Shown here: positions 38,107 through 49,708 of the stretch, in pieces
Layout of the letters: every line of letters starts with the position of its first letter
Position numbering within the stretch: position 1 is the stretch's first letter
Assembly (NCBI GenBank): GCA_949358305.1
Contig: OX442317.1
Coordinates: 4,590,186 to 4,654,185, forward strand
Source of the DNA: Strigamia acuminata
Taxonomy: Eukaryota; Arthropoda; Chilopoda; Geophilomorpha; Linotaeniidae
Reading direction: 5' to 3'
Length of the DNA stretch: 64,000 bases
Notes under the pieces: model-generated
Told to the model about the DNA's origin: nothing
Database searches by the model: none
What the model saw: the letters and a program-made list of their open reading frames with translations, nothing else
Made by a program: the position numbers and the translations under genes

Positions 38107-40114
38107 GGGTTCATGGACCCCCACCAATTTCTGATTCCGATTTTGACTTTGAAACGTTGCCCTCCTATTTCCGGTCAATTTACTCCATCCCGCAGGACCA
38201 ATGAGATGTCATTGTTGGTCGTTACCGGTCACCTTCGAGACGCCGTGCTATTGTTTTATTCATCTACGAGTGAGCGACGCCATTTAATGCGCTCCGTTAG
38301 TGTCAGGAGTGTCATCAAGAGCGCACGTGCTGCGTGCTCAAATCTCATTTAATCAACAACACCCTCGCGCTTGTTGTTGCCAACAATGTCTGCCCACTTT
38401 TTGTATCTGCACTTGCGGGCGACAATTAAAAGTTATTAAATGCTCGATCGAGTTACAACTTCCGGCCCATCGATTGTTCGGATCGGAAATTGTTGCAATT
38501 GGTCGGTAATTGGAGCGAATTACGGCGCACGGGGAGTTTAATACGATAATTTGGAGGCGGACAAGAGTGTGACTCGAGAGTGACGTCGTCCCGGCTTATT
38601 GATTTGGCGTTTATCAATTTAATGGAAAGCTGTCAATTCGGAATGGCTGGCGATACACTTACCGGCAGTTCAATGAGCAATTACATTTCAATAACGGCTC
38701 GAAATTCCTTTATTTATACTTGAGAAATAAAATTAAATTATCCCAGGAATTCCAAGAAGTAGTTTTGGATGTTTTTTTTAAAAAAAAATAAAAAAAAAGA
38801 CTCTCGTCCAAAAATAGGCCTTGTTTTAAGTGAATGACTCATAAAAAATTTATGTCCGTTTCTCTTTTGGTCCACAAACAGGGGAAGAAAAGAAAAATAA
38901 CAACAAATTTTATACGGGTTAACTACATATCAAATTACAACCTCATTTTAGGGGAATAAACCACGAATAATGGTCTAAATTAACATAACTTGACATTTAA
39001 GACGTGGTTTACTTGAATTTCTAGAATTTATATTCGCCTAAGAAAAACACTGAGGGAAAAAAAATGCTCAGACAAAAATATAAATCAATTAAAATCAATT
39101 TTTTCATCGATACGACTGAAAACTCTTCGATTTTCCATTTTTGGTATAAAAGAATGGACCCATTTCATCTTTTAAAATTGCCCTTCCATGTTATTTGTTG
39201 GTGCAGTGCAGCGAAGCTCAAGGAACAAAAGATACGCACAAAAACGCGAGCTAACATTTTAAAGAGAGAAAATAAAAACGATCCAGATTAACTCGCTAAA
39301 TCGCTAAGCAAATAAATTTAAGCTCAGTAATCAACAATTGAGTCAAATGTCATTATCACTTGGCCGTGGAAATCGCGCAGCATTGCCACGACGATTCGTT
39401 TTCTCAATCACCAACATCCAAAATGGGGTACTGAAACGTTCAGTGAACCCAGGCCTTTAGGCCCAAAACCAGAGGGCTGAGGACAAGACACCGGAAGTGA
39501 ATTACACCAGTTGGCATGCACGTGCATAAACACCCACGTGGGCGCCATTTTTAACAGGAAGTGGATGGATGGATGTTGCGAGCACCGAGGAGAGGTCGGA
39601 ATTTGCTTTTTTTTATGGTTATGGATGCTATGCAAATTAAAAATAAAAAATAAATTATATTTTTGTAAAAAAAAAAATAAAATAAAATTTTTGGCAAAAA
39701 ATAATTTAATTTTCTTTTTATTAATTTTTTCGCGCGTAAAAAACGAGCTGTCATGAGGTATTTGTTGATTCATTTGTCCAACCGGTCCATCAATTTATTC
39801 AGATAGGTAATCTCAGGCAGTTGTGCGATAAGAGGGAAAGCGGAAGTGATCGACCATCAATCGACCACCCAAAGCGGAAGTTTATAGGTCCCCCGAATCT
39901 TTTTCCTCTTTTCTTTTATTTCTCCAACGTTTGTGCGTCTCTTGGGAAGCGTTTGGTTGCTGTGACATCATTAGTCGAACAAACAAGATTGGTTTACTGT
40001 TAACAATGAACAAACAAGGGAATTTGTGTTTATTGCACGCCGTAATTAATACATGGGATGAAATAAATGATCAAATTTCGAGTTTGTTCTTGTTTTCCGC
40101 CAAAACAATACGAA

Positions 40115-40136
40115 ATATATATATATATATATATAT
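40115..40136. repeat. (AT)n microsatellite
   Basis: About eleven uninterrupted AT units. Confidence 0.95.
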
Positions 40137-40838
40137 TACTCGGCAATGCAATTTTCACGTGTCCGAAGGATTGAAACGAATTGAGCAAAAGGCAATTTGT
40201 TTCGAGTGATCCCTCGAGAAAAAGTATGTGAATGCGCACGCGCGCGTCAGTCATTCAACTGATTGACCCAACAATCTCATCGCGTTAAACATAAAACAAT
40301 GCGAGCTTCACCGCAAGGCTTTTTATTTTGCTGCTTTCAGCATCGTTTTGCTAAAATGTCGACATTTATATATACATTTAAATGTATGCGAGTTACACAC
40401 GATAAAAAAAGAAAAAAGAAGAAAAAAGAAAAAGAAAAGTAAAAGTGGATTTGAATTTTATTATTTTGAAATGGGAGCCCATTTTATTTTACGATTGCTG
40501 ATGAAAAATATTAAGGCACCGAGAATCTCTAATGAAAAGATAAGGAAAAAAAGCGACTTATATTCCTATAACTTTCTCAGTTTCATGCAAATGACATGGC
40601 AGTGTGCACCACCGACATTGTTACATGTGTTGAACTTTTCCCTTTAATCCATTATTTCCTCATTAGTGCGTGCGCCAATATTCAAACCAAAATTAAAATA
40701 CACATTAGAATAAAAGCGAATAAATTTACATTTTGTTGACACTAAACAATAATAAAGCAAATTGCAACAAAATTATTTGCAAAGAAAAAACTTTTTCTTT
40801 TTCCTTTTTTAATGATAAAAAGTCAACAAATTACTCAC

Positions 40839-40987
40839 AATTTAGTGATCAAGCGTGACATATTGTTGGGCACACGTCGCAACGCCGAGGCCTTACAATC
40901 CACTCTCGTATCCAAGCAAGTGCACGGATTTGGGCAAAGCGCGTGTACGGACACGCACCAACACACGAGGGCGGCCAAAACCCACAT
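40839..40987 (-). CDS. rk: LGR alternative first exon A: signal peptide plus LRRNT cap
   Basis: Encodes MWVLAALVCWCVSVHA, a typical signal peptide, then an LRR N-terminal cap CPNPCTC...VDCKASALRRVPNNM and RLITK, ending two bases into a Leu codon at a consensus GTGAGT donor. Joined to the exon at 33822 it gives LITKLDLSGNN, an uninterrupted LRR register. The exon has 149 coding bases, and with the shared body the frame closes at 1320 aa. Of the three candidates this is nearest to the body (7 kb intron), and its cap has the classic spacing of LGR4/5/6 proteins. The ATG is the first in frame before the hydrophobic core. Confidence 0.85.
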
Positions 40988-43900
40988 GAGCACGGGTTGC
41001 TCGCGCAGCTGCCGGCCCGAATGAAAGTCTACGCCCGAGTCTCACTGGATTGATCTCCGGACGAGTCCATGTGTGCGCGCGTACGAGGGAGCGCAAACGG
41101 GAGAAATCGCTCAGGGTGAGGTGAGTGGGTTAAGAGAGGACACTGGCCCAAAGGACTAATCCAATGAGTGGACACATCAGGTGGAGTTGCCACCCTGGCG
41201 AGGGATTTTGTAATTCATTAGCTGTTTGCAGCTTTTTCCTCGAGTGCAAACACGAGTGAGTCTGACTCGAGGGTCTCTGGTGTGCGGACATCTTCCATTC
41301 CTATGCTCGTTTATGTTATCACTTATTTCTATGTTTCCAATTTTGTTTTTACTGCCTTTTTGCGACTCGTTCTCGTGACACGCCATTCCTTTCAACTTCT
41401 CCGAAATGGAGAGTGAAGATTTTAAAAATGGATATAATTGGAATTTACTGTTTTTTCAACGTGAAATAAAGATCTGTTTCAATACGAACGAGTCGGACGA
41501 GGTGAAAATTGCATATTTGAATACGAAATGGCCGTTTTAACGCGTTTTAACGCGTTTTAACTACGCGGAAATTAAATTCTTTCTTCGTTTTGATTTAACC
41601 AAACTTAATGATATTTTAAAACTTTTTTTCTACGCTCACAAGTCGTGGAAATTAAAAGAAATAAAGACGCAAAAAAAAAGAATAAATGAAAATGTTTGTT
41701 GTGCTTTTTGCAACGTGGAGTAAAATCACCCACATAAATTCAAGCAAACAAAAGAAACAATTTGAAAACAGCATCACACGGTAATGCGTGTTGAAATTTT
41801 TTTTCTTTTGCCCTTTCCCTTTTCCCAAGGACTTTCTCTCTCCAGAAGACTCGAGACCGAGCTCGAGACACGTTTATATATCTCATTCCTAATTCCGCCG
41901 CCGCGATAAAATGGCGCCCCCGTTTTATACCAGTTTACTACTTCTGAATGGCAATCGTGTATTGATTACAGTTCTACATTATACCGGCATCATAACTCAC
42001 CAAATTTATTCCAACAGCAACAACAACACTAACTTTTTTGTATTTTAAATTCTTCACACCAAAAAAAAAAAAAATAAATAAATCCGATATTCTTTTTTCT
42101 TCTCCTTCTTTTGTGTCCACCGTACAAGTCAATAAGAAGGTACTTTCATCTCGCAACGACATGGAAAATAAGATTACATAAAAATCCTTATAGATTTTTA
42201 TTTTATCGACGAATCTCAGGTCAAATTGACATTTCCTTCAATGAAGCGGAGCGGAAACCGCAATCAATAAAAAATACAGGAAGAAATGACGAAAAAAATA
42301 GCAATTTAAAGGTCAAAAGAAACGATTTATAAACTACCGTAAATAAATAAAACGAAAACGAACCAACTGACAAGGATGTCACGTTTCCCAGATTGCATTT
42401 CTTGACGTTTGCTCGCGAGCGCAAATTTCGCCAAACAAGTTGTCACAAGAAAATGAAATTTGACTGAAAAACAAAATTACGATAAAATAAAAATCAGCCT
42501 TACGGTACACAACATCATAGTATCAAAGTCAAGCACCTTTCCTCATTCTATCGGTCGTTACTCTTCTTTTAAGTGCACTAGGCTTATTTTTAGATGATTC
42601 TTACGTAATGGATGTGGAGTTGAGCTTTAACCTAATGGAATAGCGCCGGTAATAGAGGGGATTTTATTGTTTTTCACGCTACAATTGACCGCCACTTTAT
42701 TTCGCGATTTAGTCCAATTAAACGGTTTCGGGCAACGAAAATTGCATTTACTTAAAACCACTCCAATTGCAACACAATAAGAATCACCACAATGTTTATT
42801 TCCGCAAATAATAAAACGATGAAAGAGAAAAAAGAAAAATCAAAACACGCCGTCGAAAAAAGAAAGGCAAAGAAAAAATGTCAACAAATAAAAGTTAAGT
42901 GCTCATGTCAACAGCACATTAGGATTATTACATTATCTTAATCTCCCTGCTGGGGCGACATGAAAAAGCCCTTAGCCTACTAAACGAAACCAGAAGAGCG
43001 GAAATTAAAACTATGAATGCTGAGCAAGAAGACGCATTAGTTGATGTGGTTCCTCCAGCAGGTGCTGAGTTTTATTAGGCGCGCACTTTCAATATTAGAT
43101 TACAACTTTACTTATTATTATTATTATTATTATTATCGTTGTTCCCATCTGTTGATTTGCTGTTGGCACAACATCCTCCTCCGCATTCGTTATAATTTTT
43201 ATCGCATTGTTCCAATCCATTTAACGAGTTAACGCTGTGTGATGATGACACCCAATAAAAGATGGGCATTGCGTCATTACAAACGCCGCGTGGTGTCGTT
43301 TCGGGTTTAACAAACGCCGGCATCTGGTGTCAACATTGGAAAGCGATAAATTAAAAGTGTGAAATGCAGAATGGAAGAAAGAATAGAGTTGTGCGCGCAA
43401 AGTTTTCATCGGTAAGTTTGAAATTGCCATATCTTTGTGCGTTCTCTTCAGTTTTCACGGATGTGTGGCAAAAAAGGGAATGTGCGAAATTGATAATGGC
43501 AGTATTTGATGTGTTCGAGTTCTTTTCAATCGGTTTTGTTGAATGAAACGGCAACAATAGACGGTTTGAGATTGGAAGGATGGAGGAATGGTCGGTATTG
43601 ATTACCTGACAAGAGTGTACCCTATACCCAGTAAGAATCTAAAGATGGTGGTTAAGGTTATAGACGGGAGGGAGAACTTAAAGCAAGTGCAGTAAAATGA
43701 ATAGAAATAGAAATAAAGTTAAAAATTTAGTCAATTTTCTCGTTCTTGGCGTCACGTCGTTTTATTCAAATTTTCACGATGTCCGAACTTTCGAAATGAA
43801 TTGCGGCAATAAACGAGCGATAAACAAGATAAATAGAGGTAATCTAATCCAAAAATAGTTTCTCTAACGTCTAAACACAACATAACGTGGTAATAAAACC

Positions 43901-46900
43901 GATGTAAATAAATTTTCAAATTGAATCGCTATTTTGAGGAGAAAATTGTCCTCGCATCAGCAGATTCATGATTTAGAACGTTTACTCTCGAGTTTACATA
44001 CGAATAAACAGTGGCAACACTCAGAAATCTACTAAAAATTTTATATGGTACTCTCGGGTGATAAATTTATCTCCCAGGCTCCTCACGGTTACCCCCGGTG
44101 CGTCCACTGGTGACGCAGTCTGTGTCCCCGTGGTAGTAAACGACGGATCTGGTGTTCTCCCGTTGTGATTTGCGGTTCTGCTTTTTCTTCTTGTTCGAGT
44201 CAAATTAATTCAAGTTTCAACCGGTTAATTTCACAATGAGTAACTGAGTTTGACACAAGATGGCACAAGAAAAAGATTTCCAGAATGATAAACACGTTGA
44301 ATAGAAAAGGTCAAGTGAATGTGTTGTGTGCGAGTGCGTTGCTGTGGAAGAAGTATTCATAATGCATTGCGAGTTTATCCAAACATTTTTCGCCGAACCA
44401 GCACAAAATGCTTGGTGGTGTTATGATGTCTTGGGAGGCACGAGACCTTACACATCGACACACAACTAATGGCCCATTTGGGCGGCAGAAAAAAGAGGAA
44501 ATAGAAAAGGTTGAAGAAGGAAAGAAAGAAAGAAAGAAATGCAAACCGTTCCGTGTATTTGCAGGTATTGCGGGAAAGCCGCAACAATTACTTGTGGAAA
44601 TTTTACGACGGTAAAATAAAATAAAATATGTTAACCGCACATTTCCGAGAGAAAAACGAGTGTTTGCGCGTAGAAAAATTCATTTCTGGGTGTGAGAAAT
44701 CAAGAGGAGACATTCAAGAAAGCAATTAATTTTTTTCTCTTTCAATTACAATAATTAATCGAATTAATTTCTGCGCCAGAACACGTTCTGTGAATGCTTA
44801 ATTGGGGTGTTTAGACGCATCTAAATGCTGATTTTAATGATTTTAATTCAAGTCAGAGACTGAAATAACTCTTGGGTTCAAATGTGTTTTATTTTGAAGA
44901 ATATGTCAGGTGTTTTTTTTATTTTTTATTTTCTCTAGACATAACTAGACACTGAAGATCCCGTTGTTTGTCTTCCAACGCGTTTCTGATAAATCGAGAT
45001 ATAAATCTCACCACTTTTTCAGTCGGCTTTCTCGCACAAAGAAACAAATGCTCTTGCACGGAATAGTGACGTCAAACAAAGACAAAAACCCATTAATTTC
45101 ATAATTCTTAATTTCCTCTAGACTGAATTTAATGAATATAGAAAACTTATTTTTCCCAAAACCTTACAACCATGATTAATAATTCAGATTCAACTATTGA
45201 AAAATGAAACTCACACATTTTACTCTACTTAGAACTTCCCGAATTTGAAAAATAAATGTCCTTTTACAAAGTTGTAAAGCTCAATTTATTCCAAATTAAA
45301 ATATTGAACATATGGACACCCATGTTCAATGCAGCGCGGTCCAAACCGCGCCCTAATAACACTATAATTTATACAGATAATGCCAATTCAAGTCGTATTT
45401 CAGTCAACTCAACCAAACCACAATGTCACCAGCAATCAAAACACTTGTTTATTAATGCTAAAGATGTTCCAGGATATGCAAAACCCTGTCCACGCCCAAA
45501 GATAAGTGCAAAATGTTCTTTATTAGCGTACGGTTATTGCGTAGTAGGCTACATAATTGTTTAATGAGTTGTGCGCAACTTATTGTTTGTGTTGTTTTTC
45601 AGTTAACGTCTCGGTCTCCTGACTTTGCGTCCAGCAGGGCGTGTTCAAATTGGCGAGCGCTTAAATTAAAAATCATCTTGGGAGCCATTGTAGCGTGAAA
45701 GTGGAGGGCATGTCTCTGTTGTTGTTGACATTGTTGTTATTTACTTCCGTCCTGCGACCCATTTTATGGACAGACGATTGAACGGAGGAAGAGAGAAAAA
45801 AAGAGATAAATATGAAATGAAATATGATATCGAAGTAGGGAGGAAGTTATCATTGGTTGCCAAAGTATTCTGTACAGCAACTGTGACTTGTTATTGCAAA
45901 CTACCAATATGGTTACGAATGGCATGTTTATGACGTGAACTTCCTGTTCCATATTTCATTTATTTTTAGTTTTGGAATAAAATACAAACATTCGAATGGT
46001 TGAATTTCAAATTTATGGAGCTATAACGCCTCGAACACGCGGCCATTTAAAAAAGGAGTAGCCTACATTTGGCTATTTTTACTGATAACACACATTTTGT
46101 TAGTCATAAAACTTATTTATAGCTGCAAAAAATAAGGATGTTAAATAAAATTTACAAGTCTAAATAACAATCCGTCAGGTTTAACATTTATTCGTTTATC
46201 TTATCATCGTTGGAGTTCAGAAATCAGTTAATCTGCTCAAGCAAAAACTGGTTTATTTAAAGTATATTACTATACTTAAAAAAAATTAACTGCAGTAGCA
46301 ATAAGGCTCCTCATATCCTTCCCATTTTAATTTATGTATATTAACCAGCTAATCTCGTCTTTTAAATAACCAAAACTAATTTAAACATGCTTAAGAATGG
46401 GGAAAGTTGAGTTTTTACATTTTTTACAACCCAAAAAACAGAGATTTAATAGACAATAATTAATTTATGGTTATACCGGTGTGTGGGATGAAGAATTAAA
46501 CATTTGGAACTCATCTTCATGTGAACATTGCAACATTGTCGTTTCTGCAGCAACGGTGACATTTTTAGAAATAAATTAAACGTGTCAGATCGATTGGCAA
46601 TAAAAATGTGATAATCGCAAGTTAAATCGGCGCTAAAAAACAAGGGTTTTTGGCTGTCAATAGAGATAACCGCTAAAGATTTGACACCACTTGATACGCG
46701 AGTGTTTTGGAGCAAATCTATTGAGTTTCTCGCTCTATTTTTATGAATAGAATTCTACTTTGTAGGTATACCGCAACTTTAGCAAGCGCTTTTGCCTGAC
46801 ACTTGGGTGAAAAATGAATCTTTATCCGACAAACCACCAACAGTCTTGATTAATGAAAGAAAGACAAGTTAAGAATGAAATGAATGATGGAACATCTTGT

Positions 46901-48178
46901 GGTCTCTTCTCTCTCACTAACTACAAATCATCTTGAAATTAAAACTTTAACTTTCCAATTCCGAGTGAAAACATCGTCTCCAGTCCTTTATCTGTATTCG
47001 AGTGTTCGTCGTTACCAAAATGGTTATTTACTGCAATGTTATATCAAAATCAATCGAAAGTATATCATTACAACTTCTCTTTCAATTACTTAGGTGATGT
47101 ACATCTTCCTCTAATAGAATTAAATCGAAATCCGAAGAGGAAAAGAAGACATATCGGTTTGGCGCGGGATTGTCAACACAAATCACTCGAACATCCGACG
47201 AGGGAGAAATGGAGACAGAAACAGTTGAACTTCTTGATTTAATAACATTTTTTCCTCCCAAAAATAAAAAGATTCACCAACACTTGTGTTTACGGCCACA
47301 TTTAGTTTGTACATGTTGGTCAAGTTGATTATCTGCACCTGCTGCGGGTTTTTATCGCACGTCACTAACTGCTCTTTTTGGGCCTTTAATCGGAGAAAAA
47401 GAAAAGAAAAACCAGAATTTTTCTTTTAATTTATCGCAGTTATTTCCCGCTGTCAGGTGGTTATGACCTCATAATTACTTGGCTTCCTTTCCCTCCCAGA
47501 CTTTATTTTTTTGCACTTGGTAGCTCTGGTTACAATCAACGATCCAATTATAGATGAATCTCGTGCATACATATCGTTTAATGACGTCAATACGCCACCA
47601 TAAACCCCTTTAGAGTGACTCGCAATTAACCGCTCGTAATATTACACACTCGATACAAATCTGGCAATAAAGATCAAAATCGAGGCTTTTTAATCCCGAC
47701 TTTGAGTCGTTTAATGCAAATTCAATTTAGGGCTAACAAGAAGGAAAATGGAATTGAGTTCGCATCATGTTTTCAATTCCCCCCCGACGGGGGATTCTTC
47801 AATGTGAAATCTCATCATCATAACGGCACGGCTTAAAGGAGAAACCAAACTTAAATTACGTCACCGACAAGTAAAAATAACCGAACATTTGTGTGTTATG
47901 TCATATGCGCGGGTTGTTGAACTCTATCTGGAATTATTGTTGTCGGATTGCATTAATAATGACATACTTTTCCCTCACAATTATTATAACAACAATTATT
48001 ACAAATATTGACTTTTCAAGTTAAATAATAATTTTTTTTTTTTTTAAACCACCAAAAAAATTTTTTTTTAAAAAATTTAAAATTTTAACAATATTTTGAA
48101 TGATTGTTGGTCAATTGTGCGGTGGTCACTCGGGTCACGCATAAAATATTCGATTTGAAGGATAAATCGTTTACTCAC
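40988..48178. other. Spacer between LGR first exons A and B
   Basis: No additional LRR exon recognised. It contains TGACGTCA at 45067 and 47582, a (TTA)n microsatellite at 43112 and three tandem CGCGTTTTAA units near 41534-41562. Minus-strand open frames at 44021-44203 and 47183-47365 look somewhat codon-like but have no family match. Confidence 0.5.
43112..43136. repeat. (TTA)n microsatellite
   Basis: Eight uninterrupted TTA units. Confidence 0.95.
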
Positions 48179-48378
48179 AGTTTTTCCGCGTACGGACTAA
48201 TCGCTTCGGGCACTTGCTCTAACTTTTGGCGGGAGCAATAGACGCGAACCATCAAACTTCGGCCCTTGCAGACGCATTGTTGAGGACAGAGCCAATTGGC
48301 GGTAGAAAGGGCGACGAAAAATGTGAGGAATCCAACTCCCACACCCCCACCCACCCAAACATGCCACAAACACGTCAT
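48179..48378 (-). CDS. rk: LGR alternative first exon B: signal peptide plus LRRNT cap
   Basis: Encodes MTCLWHVWVGGGVGVGFLTF followed by FVALSTANW, a long signal peptide, then the cap CPQQCVCKGRSLMVRVYC and SRQKLEQVPEAISPYAEK. It ends two bases into a Leu codon at a GTGAGT donor, the same phase as exons A and C. Splicing to 33822 gives AEKLDLSGNN and a 1337-aa receptor. The frame is open further upstream to a possible earlier ATG (48657), but only the downstream ATG places the hydrophobic core at the N-terminus. Confidence 0.82.
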
Positions 48379-49502
48379 ACACCTGAGGCCGACGCGGATA
48401 ACTGTGAAGGCGAACGCGACGGGTACGCGCGCGTCTAACTGCTCGGACGAGTCCAAATCGGAGGGAATTAAAGGGGTGGTCAGCGATGGAAACAGCTGTG
48501 GCGCATTGTTGCAGCAGTGAGTCGTGAACGGCGACATGACACATGAATGTGGGTGGCGACGAAGAAAAGAAGAAATATTTAACGGATCGTTGAGAACGAA
48601 ACGGAAAAAATTGCTTTTTGTTTTGTTTGTATTGTTCGAGTCATTAGGAAGCGGCACTCGTTTATCATGTTATTGTTTGCATTGGTGTCAAAATGGAGGG
48701 CGTAATAAATTCATGTCGGCGGTTGGTAAGCGGAAAAAATTCCGACACATGCACTTGTTATATTACTCCAAGATGTCATCAGTTTGTTATTGTTGTTGTT
48801 GTCTTTTTTTAATGCACCTGCACTTGTTTTGTTTGTTTGACGCGTGTCAAAGTCAACCATTCGAACGCACTTGTTCACGTCTACATTGAAATGAATAAAG
48901 AAATGAATGGAAACAAAAAAATTATCGTTTTTTTTTCTACTGATTTTAGCGTCTGAAGCGCATAAAAAAGGACTCATCAGCCAATCGCAACGCACATTCG
49001 ATGCAAAGTGAAAATTTGCACATTTTCAAATTTGCTGAGTGCGCAACTTCTTCCAACTTATTTTCTCCTCTTAAATCCTCATTGGTTTAACAGTTCTCCA
49101 TCAAATACAAAATGTTTTGTATTTTTCTTTTCTCTTATTATTTTTATCTCAACACTTTCTTTGTTTTTTCTCTTTCCGACGAGTGTCGCGTCTCGTTATT
49201 GATCCTCGTGGCTTTGTTGGAGGATCATTGTTCGGACACTTGACCGGCGGTGTGTCCATTAGGAGATTGTTACTACACGTAATCGTTGAATTAGTGTTTG
49301 TTATAAATCAAGACACGACGTTAACCCTTTTAAGGTAATGCAATTTTCTCTATTTCCTTTCTCCGCGCGCGTTACATTCTGACACGACCAACTAAATTTG
49401 ATTTACAGCCGCGCCGTTCCATAATCCACAAATATATTTCCAAAATCACCGAAAAAAAAGAACAAAAAGCAATAAAAATCAATACGGTTAATGCGTACTT
49501 AC
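48379..49502. other. Spacer between LGR first exons B and C
   Basis: Presumed promoter and 5' UTR territory of exon B. No other exon recognised. Confidence 0.5.
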
Positions 49503-49708
49503 AAAGCATTCGTCCTGTTGTCAATTCCGAACGGCACGTGGATTAACGCCAGATGCGCGCACACGGTGCGCACAGCAGTTTGTCGCGAGTCCCGCCAGGG
49601 GCAGCGGCACGACGCTGGGCAATGAGGTCGATTCTCGGCAGTTGTCTCGTGCACCAGGTAAAATGCAAGCATTAAACGCAGCCCCACGATGACCTCATTG
49701 AGTTGCAT
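49503..49708 (-). CDS. rk: LGR alternative first exon C: signal peptide plus LRRNT cap
   Basis: Encodes MQLNEVIVGLRLMLAFYLVH and ETTAENRPH, then a third cap CPASCRCPWRDSRQTAVRTV, C, AHLALIHVPFGIDNRTNA. It ends two bases into a Leu codon at a GTAAGT donor. Splicing to 33822 gives TNALDLSGNN and a 1339-aa receptor. The cap has the same CPxxCxC start and final Cys as A and B, but a longer and more basic loop between them. No separate LRR body exists upstream of it within the window. Confidence 0.82.

Larger units (their letters stand above)
33823..40838. other. LGR intron between the first LRR exon and first exon A
   Basis: About 7 kb with no further LRR or cap exon found on the minus strand and no nested gene recognised. 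It contains a degenerate tandem repeat at 35690-35840, an X-box-like palindrome at 38093 and repeated AACAATG words. Confidence 0.55.

Noticed and set aside
38300-38509. Plus-strand frame with CLPTFCICTC resembling an LRR cap
   Set aside because: Wrong strand for the LGR, no signal peptide and no good donor; considered coincidence.
39408-39773. 121-codon minus-strand frame ending in FGCW
   Set aside because: Mostly homopolymer-driven Lys/Phe sequence; no cap cysteines or donor.
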